This document shows positions 45,329-53,920 of a DNA stretch of 58,369 nt, one piece after another (the first letter of the stretch is position 1; the number at the start of each line of letters is the position of its first letter). The stretch spans positions 107,320 through 165,688 of the forward strand of contig NZ_KI259230.1 of the NCBI RefSeq assembly GCF_000467855.2, read 5' to 3'. Source of the DNA: Porphyromonas sp. oral taxon 278 str. W7784 (GTDB lineage Bacteria > Bacteroidota > Bacteroidia > Bacteroidales > Porphyromonadaceae). The notes below the pieces were generated by a model that saw only the letters and a program-made list of their open reading frames with translations, was not told where the DNA came from and made no database searches. Both the position numbers and the translations under genes were made by a program.

Positions 45329-47596
45329 ATGATGAGTAAGAAAAATAAGACCGTCACTTCGCCGAAGAAACCCAAGAAGGGTAAGACACCTTCGGGCGAA
45401 GGTCGCCAAATCAATCGAAGGGATATCCTTCGAGTTGCTCGCCTTGTGTTCGAGGAGAATGAAGGGCGAGTCTTAAACTACAAGCAAGTTTGCTATGCCT
45501 TCGGCAAGACAAACATGGGACAGAAGCGTGCGATCTATCAGGCTTTGGTCGAGATGGCCGAGACAGGCGAGATCGAACAAGTAGAGCCCGGGCGCTTCAT
45601 CCGTGGTGGTGCACGCACCGCCCGCCTAGAGGGACGCTTCGACTATCGTGGTGGTCACCCCTCCTTTATCCCCGATGATCCCGAGTTGGAGCCGATGCCC
45701 CTCTCCGAACGTGCGCTATCGACCGCCCTACATGGCGATCGTGTCGCCGTCTCCTTCGTCAAAAATCGTCGAGGTGAATACAAACGCCTTCAGATCACTG
45801 ATATTCTCGAGCGTCGCCCAGCGACTTATGTCGGGAGCCTTCAGCTGGCACGAGGCTACGCTTTCTTCGTGACGCTGAACAAGGAGCTTCGTCAAGACGT
45901 CTTCATCCCTGAGGATAAGACCCTCGGAGCTACGAGTAGGGACAAGGTCCTCATCCGTATCACCGGCTGGGATCCTAAGAGTAAAAATCCCCGAGGTGAA
46001 GTCATCGACGTCCTCGGTCAGTCGGGAGACAACACGACGGAGATGCATGCGATCCTCGCAGAATTCGGATTACCCTACAGCTATCCTGAAGAAGTCGAGC
46101 GTGCTGCAGAGGCTCTCTCCGAAGCCATCACAGAAGAGGAGCTCCAGCATCGTGAGGACTTCCGAGGTGTACTGACCTGTACGATCGACCCGAAGGACGC
46201 TAAGGACTTCGACGATGCACTGTCCTTCCGCCAGCTTCCTGATGGACTCTACGAGGTGGGTGTACATATCGCCGACGTGAGTCACTATGTACAGCCCGGC
46301 AGTATCATCGATGACGAGGCTTACAAGAGAGCTACCAGCGTCTATCTCGTCGACCGAACCATCCCGATGCTACCTGAGCGTCTGAGCAATTTCCTCTGTT
46401 CGCTCCGCCCCGATGAAGATAAGTACGCCTACAGCTGTATATTCCAGCTGGACGAGGGTGCGAATCTTCGCTCGGCTCGTATCGCCCGAACGGTGATCCG
46501 TAGTCAGCGACGCTTCACCTACGAAGAGGCTCAGGAGATCATCGATACCGGCCACGGCGACCACGCAGAGGCTATACTTAGCCTGCATCGACTGGCTCAA
46601 CAGCTCCGTGCTCGGCGCTTTGGGCGGGGGAGTATTGCCTTTGATCGCCCCGAAGTTCGCTTCGAACTCGACGAGACTGGTAAGCCGATCGCCGTCCAGA
46701 TCAAGGAGAGTAAGCCCGCCCATCAGCTGATCGAGGAGTTCATGCTCCTGGCTAATCGCACCGTAGCTGAGCGTATCGCCGAGCCTGGACGACGGGACAT
46801 TACCCCAGCGATTACCGTCAAGGGCAAGCCCGCCTTCGTCTATCGTATCCACGAAGCTCCTGATGAAGAGAAGCTCCGCTCCTTAGCAGACTTCGTCCAT
46901 CGCTTTGGATACCGCCTCAAGACAGAGGGTGGGGCAGAGGCTATTGCCAAGAGTCTCAACCAGCTTCTCACTGATATTAAGGGCCGGCCAGAGGAAGATA
47001 TGCTCACTATGCTGGCTATCCGCTCGATGGCAAAAGCTCGCTATACGACGGCGCATATCGGCCACTACGGGCTGGGATTTGCTAGCTACACGCACTTCAC
47101 TTCGCCCATTCGTCGCTATCCTGACTTGATGGTGCACCGCCTGCTCACTCGCTATCTCATCGAGGGTAAGCCTTCGGTCGACGCCTCTTCTCTCGAGGAT
47201 CAGTGCGATCATGCCTCAGATATGGAGTCCCTGGCAGCGACAGCCGAGCGTGCCTCGATTAAGTACAAGCAGGTCGAGTACATGATACCACGGCTCGGGG
47301 AGAAGTTCTCTGGGGTCATCACTGGCCTTGCCGACTGGGGGATCTACGTCGAGCTGGAGGAAAATAAGTGTGAAGGTCTCGTGCCCGCTCGTGATCTCTC
47401 CGACGACTATTACGTCTATGATGAGACGAACTTCCGACTTGTCGGGCGTCATACAGGCCGTACCTTCTCCCTGGGTGACAAGGTAGAGATCGTCGTAGCT
47501 CAGGCTGATCTTGCCCGCAAGCAGTTGGACTTCGCTCTGGCTGAAGAGCTCGAGGACAAGCGCTCTACAGTACGTCGTCCCGCACGTCGCTACTAG
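45329..47596 (+). CDS. rnr: Ribonuclease R
   Basis: The 755-residue exoribonuclease starts with a Lys-rich tail and a winged-helix segment (NRRDILRVARLVFEENEGRVLNYKQ). Cold-shock domains and the RNB catalytic domain follow; CTIDPKDAKDFDDAL (about residues 285-300) supplies the metal-binding Asp residues. HFTSPIRRYPDLMVHRLL marks the end of RNB. A C-terminal S1 domain (FSGVITGLADWGIYVELEENKCEGLV) and a short basic tail complete the protein. RNase R degrades structured RNA 3' to 5'. It has its own terminator and converges with fabG. ATG 45332 is an equally possible start. Confidence 0.96.
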   Translation: MMSKKNKTVTSPKKPKKGKTPSGEGRQINRRDILRVARLVFEENEGRVLNYKQVCYAFGKTNMGQKRAIYQALVEMAETGEIEQVEPGRFIRGGARTARLEGRFDYRGGHPSFIPDDPELEPMPLSERALSTALHGDRVAVSFVKNRRGEYKRLQITDILERRPATYVGSLQLARGYAFFVTLNKELRQDVFIPEDKTLGATSRDKVLIRITGWDPKSKNPRGEVIDVLGQSGDNTTEMHAILAEFGLPYSYPEEVERAAEALSEAITEEELQHREDFRGVLTCTIDPKDAKDFDDALSFRQLPDGLYEVGVHIADVSHYVQPGSIIDDEAYKRATSVYLVDRTIPMLPERLSNFLCSLRPDEDKYAYSCIFQLDEGANLRSARIARTVIRSQRRFTYEEAQEIIDTGHGDHAEAILSLHRLAQQLRARRFGRGSIAFDRPEVRFELDETGKPIAVQIKESKPAHQLIEEFMLLANRTVAERIAEPGRRDITPAITVKGKPAFVYRIHEAPDEEKLRSLADFVHRFGYRLKTEGGAEAIAKSLNQLLTDIKGRPEEDMLTMLAIRSMAKARYTTAHIGHYGLGFASYTHFTSPIRRYPDLMVHRLLTRYLIEGKPSVDASSLEDQCDHASDMESLAATAERASIKYKQVEYMIPRLGEKFSGVITGLADWGIYVELEENKCEGLVPARDLSDDYYVYDETNFRLVGRHTGRTFSLGDKVEIVVAQADLARKQLDFALAEELEDKRSTVRRPARRY

Positions 47597-47631
47597 GACC
47601 TCGGTCGATCGATAAGTAGTAAAGCAAAAGT

Positions 47632-47663
47632 CTTGGCTCCACAGGGTGGAGCCAAGCCTTTTT
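47632..47663 (+). terminator. Rho-independent terminator of rnr
   Basis: An 11-bp perfect stem (47632-47642 with 47646-47656) closes a 3-base loop and is followed by CCTTTTTCG. It lies between the convergent rnr and fabG genes. Confidence 0.9.
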
Positions 47664-47707
47664 CGTTTGCCTGCCATCAGGCAAGCTGGCTGTAGAATGG
47701 TCGAAGA

Positions 47708-48454
47708 CTACATGTTCATCCCACCACAGACGTGGATGGTCTGACCAGAGACGTAGCTGGAGAGATCGCTAGCGAGGAAGGTAGCTACGTTAGCTACATC
47801 CTCAGGCGTACCGCCACGACGGAGGGGGATCTGAGCTTCCCACTGCTTACGTACGTCTTCGGAGAGCGCACCTGTCATATCGGTGACGATGAAGCCTGGT
47901 GCGATCGCATTGGCACGTACGCCACGAGCGCCGAGTTCCTTAGCGATACTCTTGGCCAGACCGATCATACCTGCCTTCGAAGCAGAATAGTTCGTCTGTC
48001 CTGCATTACCAGAGACACCGACGACAGAGGCCATATTGATGATGCTACCGCTACGCTGCTTGACCATGACGGGCGTGACAGCATGGATGAGGTTGAAGGC
48101 ACTCTTGAGGTTGACATTGATGACGAGGTCCCACTGCTCTTCGCTCATGCGCATCATCAGACCGTCACGGGTGATCCCGGCGTTATTGACGAGCACGTCG
48201 ATACGGCCGAAGTCAGCGACGACTTCATCGACGAGCTTGTGAGCATCATCGAAGTTCGCAGCGTTGGATGCATAAGCCTTAGCCTTGACACCGAGGGCTT
48301 CGAGCTCCTTGATGAAGGCTTCTACAGACTCGTCTATCTTGAGATCGGTGATAGCTACAGAGGCTCCTTCCTGAGCGTACTTCAGAGCGATAGCTCGACC
48401 GATACCACGACCAGCACCTGTGATGATGGCCACCTTGTTAGCAAGTAGATTCAT
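47708..48454 (-). CDS. fabG: 3-oxoacyl-[acyl-carrier-protein] reductase
   Basis: The 248-residue short-chain dehydrogenase has the NADPH loop ITGAGRGIGRA (residues 11-21), the NNAG motif at 90-93 and catalytic S143 (NMASVVG), Y156 and K160 (YSASK). The closing SYVSGQTIHVCGGMNM is the usual FabG C-terminus. It reduces beta-ketoacyl-ACP in the fatty-acid elongation cycle. A TetR-type regulator gene lies 55 bp upstream on the same strand, so the pair is probably one transcript and the regulator may respond to acyl chains. The opposite strand is open over this gene, but that frame has no family features. Confidence 0.95.
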   Translation of the reverse strand: MNLLANKVAIITGAGRGIGRAIALKYAQEGASVAITDLKIDESVEAFIKELEALGVKAKAYASNAANFDDAHKLVDEVVADFGRIDVLVNNAGITRDGLMMRMSEEQWDLVINVNLKSAFNLIHAVTPVMVKQRSGSIINMASVVGVSGNAGQTNYSASKAGMIGLAKSIAKELGARGVRANAIAPGFIVTDMTGALSEDVRKQWEAQIPLRRGGTPEDVANVATFLASDLSSYVSGQTIHVCGGMNM

Positions 48455-48509
48455 TAGTTTATCGTATTAAGTATGAATTCGGATGTTGTTTATTATACCT
48501 TCCTCGGCT

Positions 48510-49100
48510 CTACTCAGGACTCTCGAGCCCGTGTAGTATGAGATGACGCACGGTGGCACGGATCTCTTCGATGGTTCCTTTGGCTCGGTAGGACCCGCTG
48601 ATGAAGGGGACTTCCATGCCTTTGATGATATTCTGCAGGAGATAAGCCATGAGTCGAGGGTTGGGAATCGAGAAGTGCCCGAGGCGTTTACCTTCTTCGA
48701 GCAAGTCCTGGAGCTGATGGATCTCCTTCTCATCGAAGGAAGAGCGGGCCCGCTCGACGAGCCAAGCGTCTCGGAAGAACTCGGCACGAAGTGAGCCATT
48801 GCGAAGGACCAGGTCCTTGATCTTGTCCAGATGCGTGAGCATCATCGTGAGGATCTTCTCCTCGGGAGTCGCAGGGAGGCGACGGATGAGCTCCATATCG
48901 TGCCAGAGTCTCTCGAGCTCTCGCTCGATGACAGCTTGGAAGATCTCATCTTTGTTTCGGAAGTATGTGTAGAGCGTACGGCGACCCTTCTTCGAGGCAT
49001 CAGCAATGTCGTTCATCGTCGTATTGGTAAACCCAACCCGAGCGAAGAGCTGTCGTGCGACCTCGATCATCAGATCCTTTGTTTTGACGATGGTAGCCAT
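48510..49100 (-). CDS. TetR/AcrR-family transcriptional regulator
   Basis: The 196-residue protein has the standard TetR helix-turn-helix at about residues 8-55: IEVARQLFARVGFTNTTMND, then IADASKKGRRTLYTYFRNKDEIF. The helical C-terminal ligand and dimer domain shows no recognisable subclass motif. Its position directly before fabG suggests that it controls fatty-acid synthesis or the membrane lipid response, and perhaps itself; this is inference. A TAGCTTTG box on the minus strand about 70 bp upstream could be its promoter. Confidence 0.9.
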   Translation of the reverse strand: MATIVKTKDLMIEVARQLFARVGFTNTTMNDIADASKKGRRTLYTYFRNKDEIFQAVIERELERLWHDMELIRRLPATPEEKILTMMLTHLDKIKDLVLRNGSLRAEFFRDAWLVERARSSFDEKEIHQLQDLLEEGKRLGHFSIPNPRLMAYLLQNIIKGMEVPFISGSYRAKGTIEEIRATVRHLILHGLESPE

Positions 49101-49169
49101 GCGTAGTGTACCGTATTTCCTTTCGTTGTGCTATGGTAAGGGGGAGGTAAGCCCCGCCCCAAACTCTTA

Positions 49170-49177
49170 CAAAGCTA
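49170..49177 (-). promoter_or_regulatory. Putative -7 box for tetR-fabG (TAGCTTTG on the minus strand)
   Basis: The plus strand reads CAAAGCTA, giving TAGCTTTG on the minus strand about 70 bp before the TetR start. No -33 match is found at the expected distance. Confidence 0.35.
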
Positions 49178-49462
49178 CGAAAAATTGCGCAAAAGTGCCC
49201 GATGCGTGCAATTCGATTGCCCTGCTTCTTCCCCACGCCTTTTCGTGCAAGCGCCCCCGCTTCTCTGATCATCGACGAGCTATTGGCCGATAGTGACGAA
49301 GCGTTTTCAGGAGATTCGCTCGGCTCTTTCAGCTAGTTTAGCCCCGCCTTACCTGATCCTGCCTCCTAGACACTGGAGCTCTGGAGCCGATTCTTGGCGA
49401 GAAAGAGGGGTATATGCCGTAGAAAGGTGTCGATCTAAGGGCTAAAGTTCTTAAAAATAGTG
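49178..49462. other. Divergent gene-free interval between tetR and the arginine decarboxylase gene
   Basis: The gene-free stretch from 49101 to 49568 holds only the two candidate promoter boxes listed separately. Two TTTCAG phrases 22 bp apart (49305 and 49327) recall the 22-bp repeats elsewhere, but two units are not enough to call an array. Nothing else is recognised. Confidence 0.4.
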
Positions 49463-49470
49463 TACCTTTG
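49463..49470 (+). promoter_or_regulatory. Putative -7 box for the arginine decarboxylase gene (TACCTTTG)
   Basis: TACCTTTG fits TAnnTTTG and would give a leader of about 92 nt. The -33 region is weak. Confidence 0.5.
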
Positions 49471-49568
49471 TAAGCCTTTGGCCTACCGAACATCAGAACA
49501 AGTCTTCGGTATCTGCCGGCGGACAAGCGTGAGTATAAACATTAATCATATAGCATATTTCGAACTAA

Positions 49569-50123
49569 ATGAGTAAGTACGTAGGGAATCTTATCCCCCA
49601 CACCTTCTTCGTGACGAAGGGTAGCGGTGAGTCGGATCTGGAGCTGCACGCTGGGTCATATCATATGGCTCTGTATGATGCAGGGATCTCTGACTTCAAC
49701 ATCATGGTCTATTCGTCCGTCCTGCCCGCTACGGCACACATCGCTTCGATGGATGAGATCGACCTGCCCCCGTTCGGTTCAGAGATGAAGACCATCCTGG
49801 CGGTCTCACATGGCCAGCAGGACGAATTCGTTTCGGCTGGTATCGTCTACGCTTGGATGTATGCTGATGAGAACTTCGACAATAAGGTCGGCGGACTCGT
49901 CTGCGAAGTCAGCGGTCGCTACCGTATCGAGGAGCTCGAAGCACGTCTGATCCGTGTGATCAATGACCTGCATCAGAAGACCTACTCGCAGTACTACCTC
50001 GGCGAACTGAACTTCGTGACCGAAGGGATCACGATCGAGAAGCGCTATGGTACGGCTCTGGCTGGTCTGTGCTTCGTTGATTTCCAGCTCCCCGAAGTAG
50101 AGCCCGTAGAGCGTCACTTCTAG
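49569..50123 (+). CDS. pdaD: Pyruvoyl-dependent arginine decarboxylase
   Basis: The 184-residue proenzyme opens with NLIPHTFFVTKGSGES, typical of the PvlArgDC family, and carries the self-cleavage dipeptide S49-S50 in MVYSSVLPATA. Cleavage there turns S50 into the N-terminal pyruvoyl cofactor of the larger chain. The TILAVSHGQQDEFVSAGI and EKRYGTALAGLCF segments also fit. The enzyme converts arginine to agmatine and CO2, for polyamine synthesis or acid resistance. No agmatine deiminase or antiporter gene is adjacent, so the downstream route is not visible here. It is monocistronic, ended by a strong hairpin. Confidence 0.92.
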   Translation: MSKYVGNLIPHTFFVTKGSGESDLELHAGSYHMALYDAGISDFNIMVYSSVLPATAHIASMDEIDLPPFGSEMKTILAVSHGQQDEFVSAGIVYAWMYADENFDNKVGGLVCEVSGRYRIEELEARLIRVINDLHQKTYSQYYLGELNFVTEGITIEKRYGTALAGLCFVDFQLPEVEPVERHF

Positions 50124-50167
50124 TAGACAGCGCTTCGCCTCTGTAGAGCGGAGCCTCGAATATCCTG

Positions 50168-50222
50168 ATAAGCCACGAGCTTCAGCACCTCGATATGAGG
50201 ACTGAAGCTCGTGGCTTATTCA
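50168..50222. terminator. Bidirectional terminator between pdaD and yicC
   Basis: A perfect 18-bp stem (50168-50185 with 50202-50219) closes a 16-base loop. It has a T-rich exit on the plus strand and A/T-rich flanks on both sides, between convergent genes. Confidence 0.85.
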
Positions 50223-50251
50223 TTGGTGGGCTGTAGGGAGCGGGGAGGTGA

Positions 50252-51139
50252 CTAGAGGATGTTTAGCACCTGCTCCTTGATCTGCTCCAGTTCGTCCTTC
50301 ATCTTGACGACGATCTGCTGCATCTCGGCCTGGTTGCTCTTCGATCCCATGGTGTTGATCTCACGTCCGATCTCCTGAGCTATGAAGCCCAGCGTCTTGC
50401 CTTGACCTGGAGCATCGGCATCAAGTACCTCCAGGAAGTAGCTGAGGTGATGGGCCAGGCGGGACTTCTCTTCGTTGATGTCGAGCTTCTCGATGTAGTA
50501 GATCATCTCCTGCTCGAGGCGTGAGCTGTCGTAGCCACCAGCTGGTGCGATCTTGGCTAGCCCTTCCTCAAGGCGCTGACGAATCGCAGTGATACGCTCA
50601 GCTTCAGGGAAGGTGATGTCTCGTAGCAGTGCAGAGATCTTCTCGATACGTAGTGCACAGACCTCACGTAGCATCTTACCCTCCTGCAGACGGAAGGATT
50701 GTAGCTCCTCGATCGCCTGTAAAGTGGTGGTGCGAACGACTTCCCACTCCTCCTTACTTACCTCTGAGGGACGGCTGGACTCACTGTCCATCACCCCAGG
50801 AAGACGTAGTAGTGCGACGGGATCGATCGGGAAGTCAAGCCCTGACTCCGTGCGTATGCTCTGTAGCTGGTGGATGTAGCCGAGGAGAGATTCCTTATTG
50901 ATCGGGGTCGCATTTCCCTCTAGCATATCGTCCTCCATCGTCACAGTGAGATCGATCTTACCTCGCTGTAGACGGTCAGCGATGAGGGAGCGAAGTTCGA
51001 GTTCTCCCTCACGGTAGGCGGAGGCAATACGTGCTGAGATGTCAGCTTGCTTGCTGTTGAGCGACTTGATGGCTACGGTGATGGTCCGGCTACCGAAGCG
51101 TGCCGAGGCCTTCCCAAAGCCGGTCATGGAGTGTATCAT
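50252..51139 (-). CDS. yicC: YicC-family endoribonuclease (YicC_N/DUF1732)
   Basis: The conserved N-terminus MIHSMTGFGKAS sets the start at 51139; the frame extends 72 bp further upstream without conservation. The 295-residue protein has the YicC N-terminal domain (TITVAIKSLNSKQADIS...) and the DUF1732 C-terminal domain, where LDINEEKSRLAHHLSYF, GKTLGFIAQEIGREINTMGSK and the closing helical segment are diagnostic. YicC proteins are RNases that affect small-RNA turnover. A minus-strand TATGTTTG box about 26 bp upstream suggests that it has its own promoter, separate from the outer-membrane protein gene. Confidence 0.94.
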   Translation of the reverse strand: MIHSMTGFGKASARFGSRTITVAIKSLNSKQADISARIASAYREGELELRSLIADRLQRGKIDLTVTMEDDMLEGNATPINKESLLGYIHQLQSIRTESGLDFPIDPVALLRLPGVMDSESSRPSEVSKEEWEVVRTTTLQAIEELQSFRLQEGKMLREVCALRIEKISALLRDITFPEAERITAIRQRLEEGLAKIAPAGGYDSSRLEQEMIYYIEKLDINEEKSRLAHHLSYFLEVLDADAPGQGKTLGFIAQEIGREINTMGSKSNQAEMQQIVVKMKDELEQIKEQVLNIL

Positions 51140-51164
51140 ATAGGATGTTTGCTTTATTGTCGGG

Positions 51165-51172
51165 CAAACATA
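51165..51172 (-). promoter_or_regulatory. Putative -7 box for yicC (TATGTTTG on the minus strand)
   Basis: The plus strand reads CAAACATA 26 bp before the yicC start. No clear -33 is seen. Confidence 0.45.
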
Positions 51173-51217
51173 CGAAATATTCACGAGTCGGCGCACGCCG
51201 ATAGCTGTCACACGGCT

Positions 51218-51871
51218 CTAGAGGAGCACACCGAACTTCAGGGATAGCCCGCCCGAGCTCCCCCAGTACTTATCGAAGTATTTGCTCGAATTGAATTCCT
51301 GATAGCCGTAGCCTAGGCTCATCGTGAAGCGATTGATCGCTATCCCACCCGAGATAGAGAGATAGAGCCCGTGGAGTCCCGAGTGAGTCAGCCCCAGCGA
51401 ATAGCCAGGCTTGATGTCGAAGAAGGGCTTTACGACCGAACTTGTAGGCAATGTTGCACGTAGATTCACGAAGAGGGGGAGCATCCAGAAGGCATCCCGA
51501 TGGGGACGAGAGAAATAACCATCGAAGCCCAAGCCACCACCGAGGTAGATCGTGGGGCTAACGAGCGTGCCGAAAGAACCGAGGAACTCGATACGTCCAT
51601 TGCGATCGGCCGAGACAAAGCCCAGCTCGAGTGTCCCCGCATAGGCCGATGCCGAGGTGCTTCTATACTGGTAGTGACGGCGTGGTGCCGCTTCGCTGAA
51701 GCTGAGTGCATAGTCTCTGGCTTCGCTGGTCGAAGTCTCGGAGGGGAGAAGGGCTGACACTCCTTGTGGAGAAGCAGTAGTCTGAAGGGCTCGGCCCTCG
51801 AAGTTTTGAGCTTGGGCGCCCGCAGTGATCGAGCCGATCGTAAGCAGGGCGGAGAAGATCTTCTCCATCAT
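51218..51871 (-). CDS. Predicted outer membrane beta-barrel protein, family not recognised
   Basis: The 217-residue product has a signal peptide (IFSALLTIGSITAGAQAQ). A low-complexity segment rich in Ser, Thr and Ala follows (about residues 25-75). Then comes a run of amphipathic strands: AGTLELGFVSADRNGRIEFLGSF, TIYLGGGLGFDGYF, LYLSISGGIAINRFTMSLGYGYQEF and GLSLKFGVLL. This is the layout of small eight-strand barrels (OmpA/OmpX-like size). No function can be given. It lies 78 bp upstream of yicC on the same strand; the interval upstream of it contains a 22-bp periodic repeat. Confidence 0.7.
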   Translation of the reverse strand: MMEKIFSALLTIGSITAGAQAQNFEGRALQTTASPQGVSALLPSETSTSEARDYALSFSEAAPRRHYQYRSTSASAYAGTLELGFVSADRNGRIEFLGSFGTLVSPTIYLGGGLGFDGYFSRPHRDAFWMLPLFVNLRATLPTSSVVKPFFDIKPGYSLGLTHSGLHGLYLSISGGIAINRFTMSLGYGYQEFNSSKYFDKYWGSSGGLSLKFGVLL

Positions 51872-51884
51872 GGGTCTAGTCTTA

Positions 51885-52260
51885 TTAGTAGTGAAGTAAC
51901 TTGTTCGGGGAGAGAAGCTCCTAAGTCGTCCGGGATGGAGCGCCTCATCGCTTGAGAATGGCGAAGCGTCTGCTCGGGAAGAAACCTCTTACATTAGGAC
52001 GTGGCGCTTTATTCTGGTGGAAGTGAAGTGCCTCGCTAATTGAGTTCGTACACCTTCTATACAGAAGGAGCGATTCATCTCATCGATAGCGGTGCTCCTT
52101 TCCTCAAGAAGGTGCGTTCGTCCCATTAGTAGCAGTAGTCCTTCCCCTCAGGAAGGTGCGTTCGTTTTTGTTAGTAGTGGCACACCTAGTTATGGGTAGT
52201 GGCATGCCTTTTATCTAGTAATAAAGTTTCTTTTAGTAGTAATGACGCACCTTCTTCCTT
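51885..52260. repeat. Second degenerate repeat array, about 22/44-bp period
   Basis: GAAGGTGCGTTCGT recurs 44 bp apart (52108 and 52152). AGTGGCA recurs 22 bp apart (52176 and 52198), followed by related AGTAAT phrases at 52217 and 52238. CCTCAAGAAGG/CCTCAGGAAGG and GGCACACC/GGCATGCC/CGCACC phrases sit at matching phase. Earlier units (51893-52090) are more diverged. There are no spacers and no coding potential. The period equals that of the 42258 array. Confidence 0.6.
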
Positions 52261-52406
52261 TATACTGCCAAGTATCGCTAGGGGAAGAGCGGACGAAGAT
52301 GCATGCACTATTCTAACGGCTCTTCGTCTCAGCTCGGTATGTTTGGCTTCTCATTTGGGCGTTTCTTCCTAGTAGAAGAGGGAGAGCCATCAGCCCCGCC
52401 GATAGG
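52261..52406. other. Gene-free remainder between the second array and the gdhA terminator
   Basis: No gene or clear element is seen, apart from short dyads such as GAAGAGC...GCTCTTC (about 52284-52325) whose role is unknown. Confidence 0.35.
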
Positions 52407-52455
52407 ACATAAAAGGACCAGCCCGCATCCCCCGTGGAGGGAATGCGGGCTGGTC
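52407..52455 (-). terminator. Rho-independent terminator of gdhA
   Basis: A perfect 13-bp stem (52416-52428 with 52443-52455) is followed, on the minus strand, by CTTTTATG. It lies about 33 bp beyond the gdhA stop. Confidence 0.88.
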
Positions 52456-52487
52456 TCGTATGATGTTAGGTGAATGGAGTCGTCTCC

Positions 52488-53825
52488 TTAGATGACGCCC
52501 TGTTCGAGCATCGCCTGAGCTACCTTGAGGAAGCCTGCGACATTAGCACCCTTGACGTAGTTGATGTAGTCACCTTCACGACCATTCTTGACACACTGTT
52601 CGTGGATGTCACTCATGATCTGATGGAGCTTAGCATCGACTTCTTCGTTGGTCCAAGAGAGGTGCATAGCGTTCTGCGTCATTTCCAGACCCGAAGTAGC
52701 TACACCACCAGCGTTGACAGCCTTACCAGGAGCGAAGAGCATCTTCTTTTCTACGAAGTATTCTGCTGCTTCGGCGGTGCAACCCATGTTAGAAGTTTCG
52801 GCTACGATCGTGACACCATTAGCGTGAAGTAGCTTGGCATCCTCTTCGTTCATTTCGTTCTGCGTAGCGCAAGGCATTGCGATGTCTACCTTCTGTTCCC
52901 ATGGCTTCTTGCCTGCGAAGAACTGAGCGTTGGGGAACTTCTTAGCGTAGTCAGAGACGACGTCGTTACCGCTGGAGCGGAGATCAAGCATAGCCTGGAA
53001 CTTTTCAGGCGTGTTGATGCCGTCTGGGTCGTAGACGTAGCCGTCAGGACCGGAGATCGTGACGACCTTTGCACCGAGTTCGGTAGCCTTCTGAGCCACA
53101 CCCCAAGCTACGTTACCGAAGCCAGAGATAGCGACTGTCTTGCCCTTGAGGTCGATGCCGTGCTGCTTGCAGATGTGCTGTACGAAGTACACAGCGCCGA
53201 ATCCCGTAGACTCGGGGCGCAGACGAGAGCCACCGAAGGTGAAGCCCTTACCCGTCATCGTACCGGTATGCTCGTTAGCCAGGCGCTTGTACTGGCCATA
53301 CATGTAGGCTACTTCACGACCACCTACGCCGATGTCACCAGCAGGTACGTCGGTATCTGGGCCGATGTGGCGCCACAGCTCACGCATGAAGCTCTGACAG
53401 AACGTCATGATTTCGCGGTCACTGCGACCCTTAGGAGAGAAGTCTGCACCTCCCTTACCGCCACCCATTGGGAGCGTGGTGAGTGCATTCTTGAAGGTCT
53501 GCTCGAAACCGAGGAACTTGAGGATGGAGAGATTGACAGAAGGATGGAAGCGGATACCGCCCTTGTATGGGCCGATAGCGTTGTTGAACTGCACGCGGTA
53601 GCCGATGTTTACATGGACTTTACCGGCATCGTCGATCCAAGGTACACGGAAGGTAATGATACGGTCTGGCTCTACAAGGCGTTCGATGATGGCTGCCTTT
53701 TCGAACTCGGGGTGCTGGTTGTAGACTTCTTCGACGGAGAGAAGTACTTCCTTGACAGCCTGGAGGAATTCCTTTTCACCAGGGTGCTTTGCCTCGAGAG
53801 AGGCTAGAATCTCAGCTGATTTCAT
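52488..53825 (-). CDS. gdhA: NADP-type glutamate dehydrogenase
   Basis: The 445-residue enzyme matches the hexameric small glutamate dehydrogenases. The catalytic lysine is K124 in LPMGGGKGGADF, D164 is in PAGDIGVGGRE, and substrate-contact segments such as GPYKGGIRFHPSVNLS (about 85-100) are complete. The Rossmann core is marked by AISGFGNVAWGVAQ, and the C-terminal EVDAKLHQIM...GANVAGFLKVAQAML is typical. It interconverts 2-oxoglutarate plus ammonia and glutamate, and is central in amino-acid-fermenting Bacteroidota. A well-formed minus-strand promoter lies 60-95 bp upstream and a hairpin sits in the leader. Confidence 0.97.
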   Translation of the reverse strand: MKSAEILASLEAKHPGEKEFLQAVKEVLLSVEEVYNQHPEFEKAAIIERLVEPDRIITFRVPWIDDAGKVHVNIGYRVQFNNAIGPYKGGIRFHPSVNLSILKFLGFEQTFKNALTTLPMGGGKGGADFSPKGRSDREIMTFCQSFMRELWRHIGPDTDVPAGDIGVGGREVAYMYGQYKRLANEHTGTMTGKGFTFGGSRLRPESTGFGAVYFVQHICKQHGIDLKGKTVAISGFGNVAWGVAQKATELGAKVVTISGPDGYVYDPDGINTPEKFQAMLDLRSSGNDVVSDYAKKFPNAQFFAGKKPWEQKVDIAMPCATQNEMNEEDAKLLHANGVTIVAETSNMGCTAEAAEYFVEKKMLFAPGKAVNAGGVATSGLEMTQNAMHLSWTNEEVDAKLHQIMSDIHEQCVKNGREGDYINYVKGANVAGFLKVAQAMLEQGVI

Positions 53826-53855
53826 AACTGATCGATCTAATAGTTTTGCGTGTAC

Positions 53856-53875
53856 GGCTCTTATGGTTGAGAGCC
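53856..53875 (-). promoter_or_regulatory. Small hairpin in the gdhA leader
   Basis: GGCTCT/AGAGCC form a 6-bp stem with an 8-base loop, between the predicted transcription start (about 53882) and the ATG. It could affect mRNA stability or be incidental. Confidence 0.35.
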
Positions 53876-53888
53876 ATTATTTCATAGG

Positions 53889-53920
53889 CAAATGTATGCA
53901 ATGATTTTTGGCTTGGCAAA
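53889..53920 (-). promoter_or_regulatory. Promoter of gdhA
   Basis: On the minus strand TTTG (53920-53917), 20 bp, then TACATTTG (53896-53889) closely match the Bacteroidota promoter consensus. The leader is about 57 nt. Confidence 0.75.

Noticed and set aside
47732-48448. 238-codon open frame on the plus strand opposite fabG
   Set aside because: It lies fully antisense to a clear FabG and has no recognisable domain; it is a shadow frame from skewed codon use.
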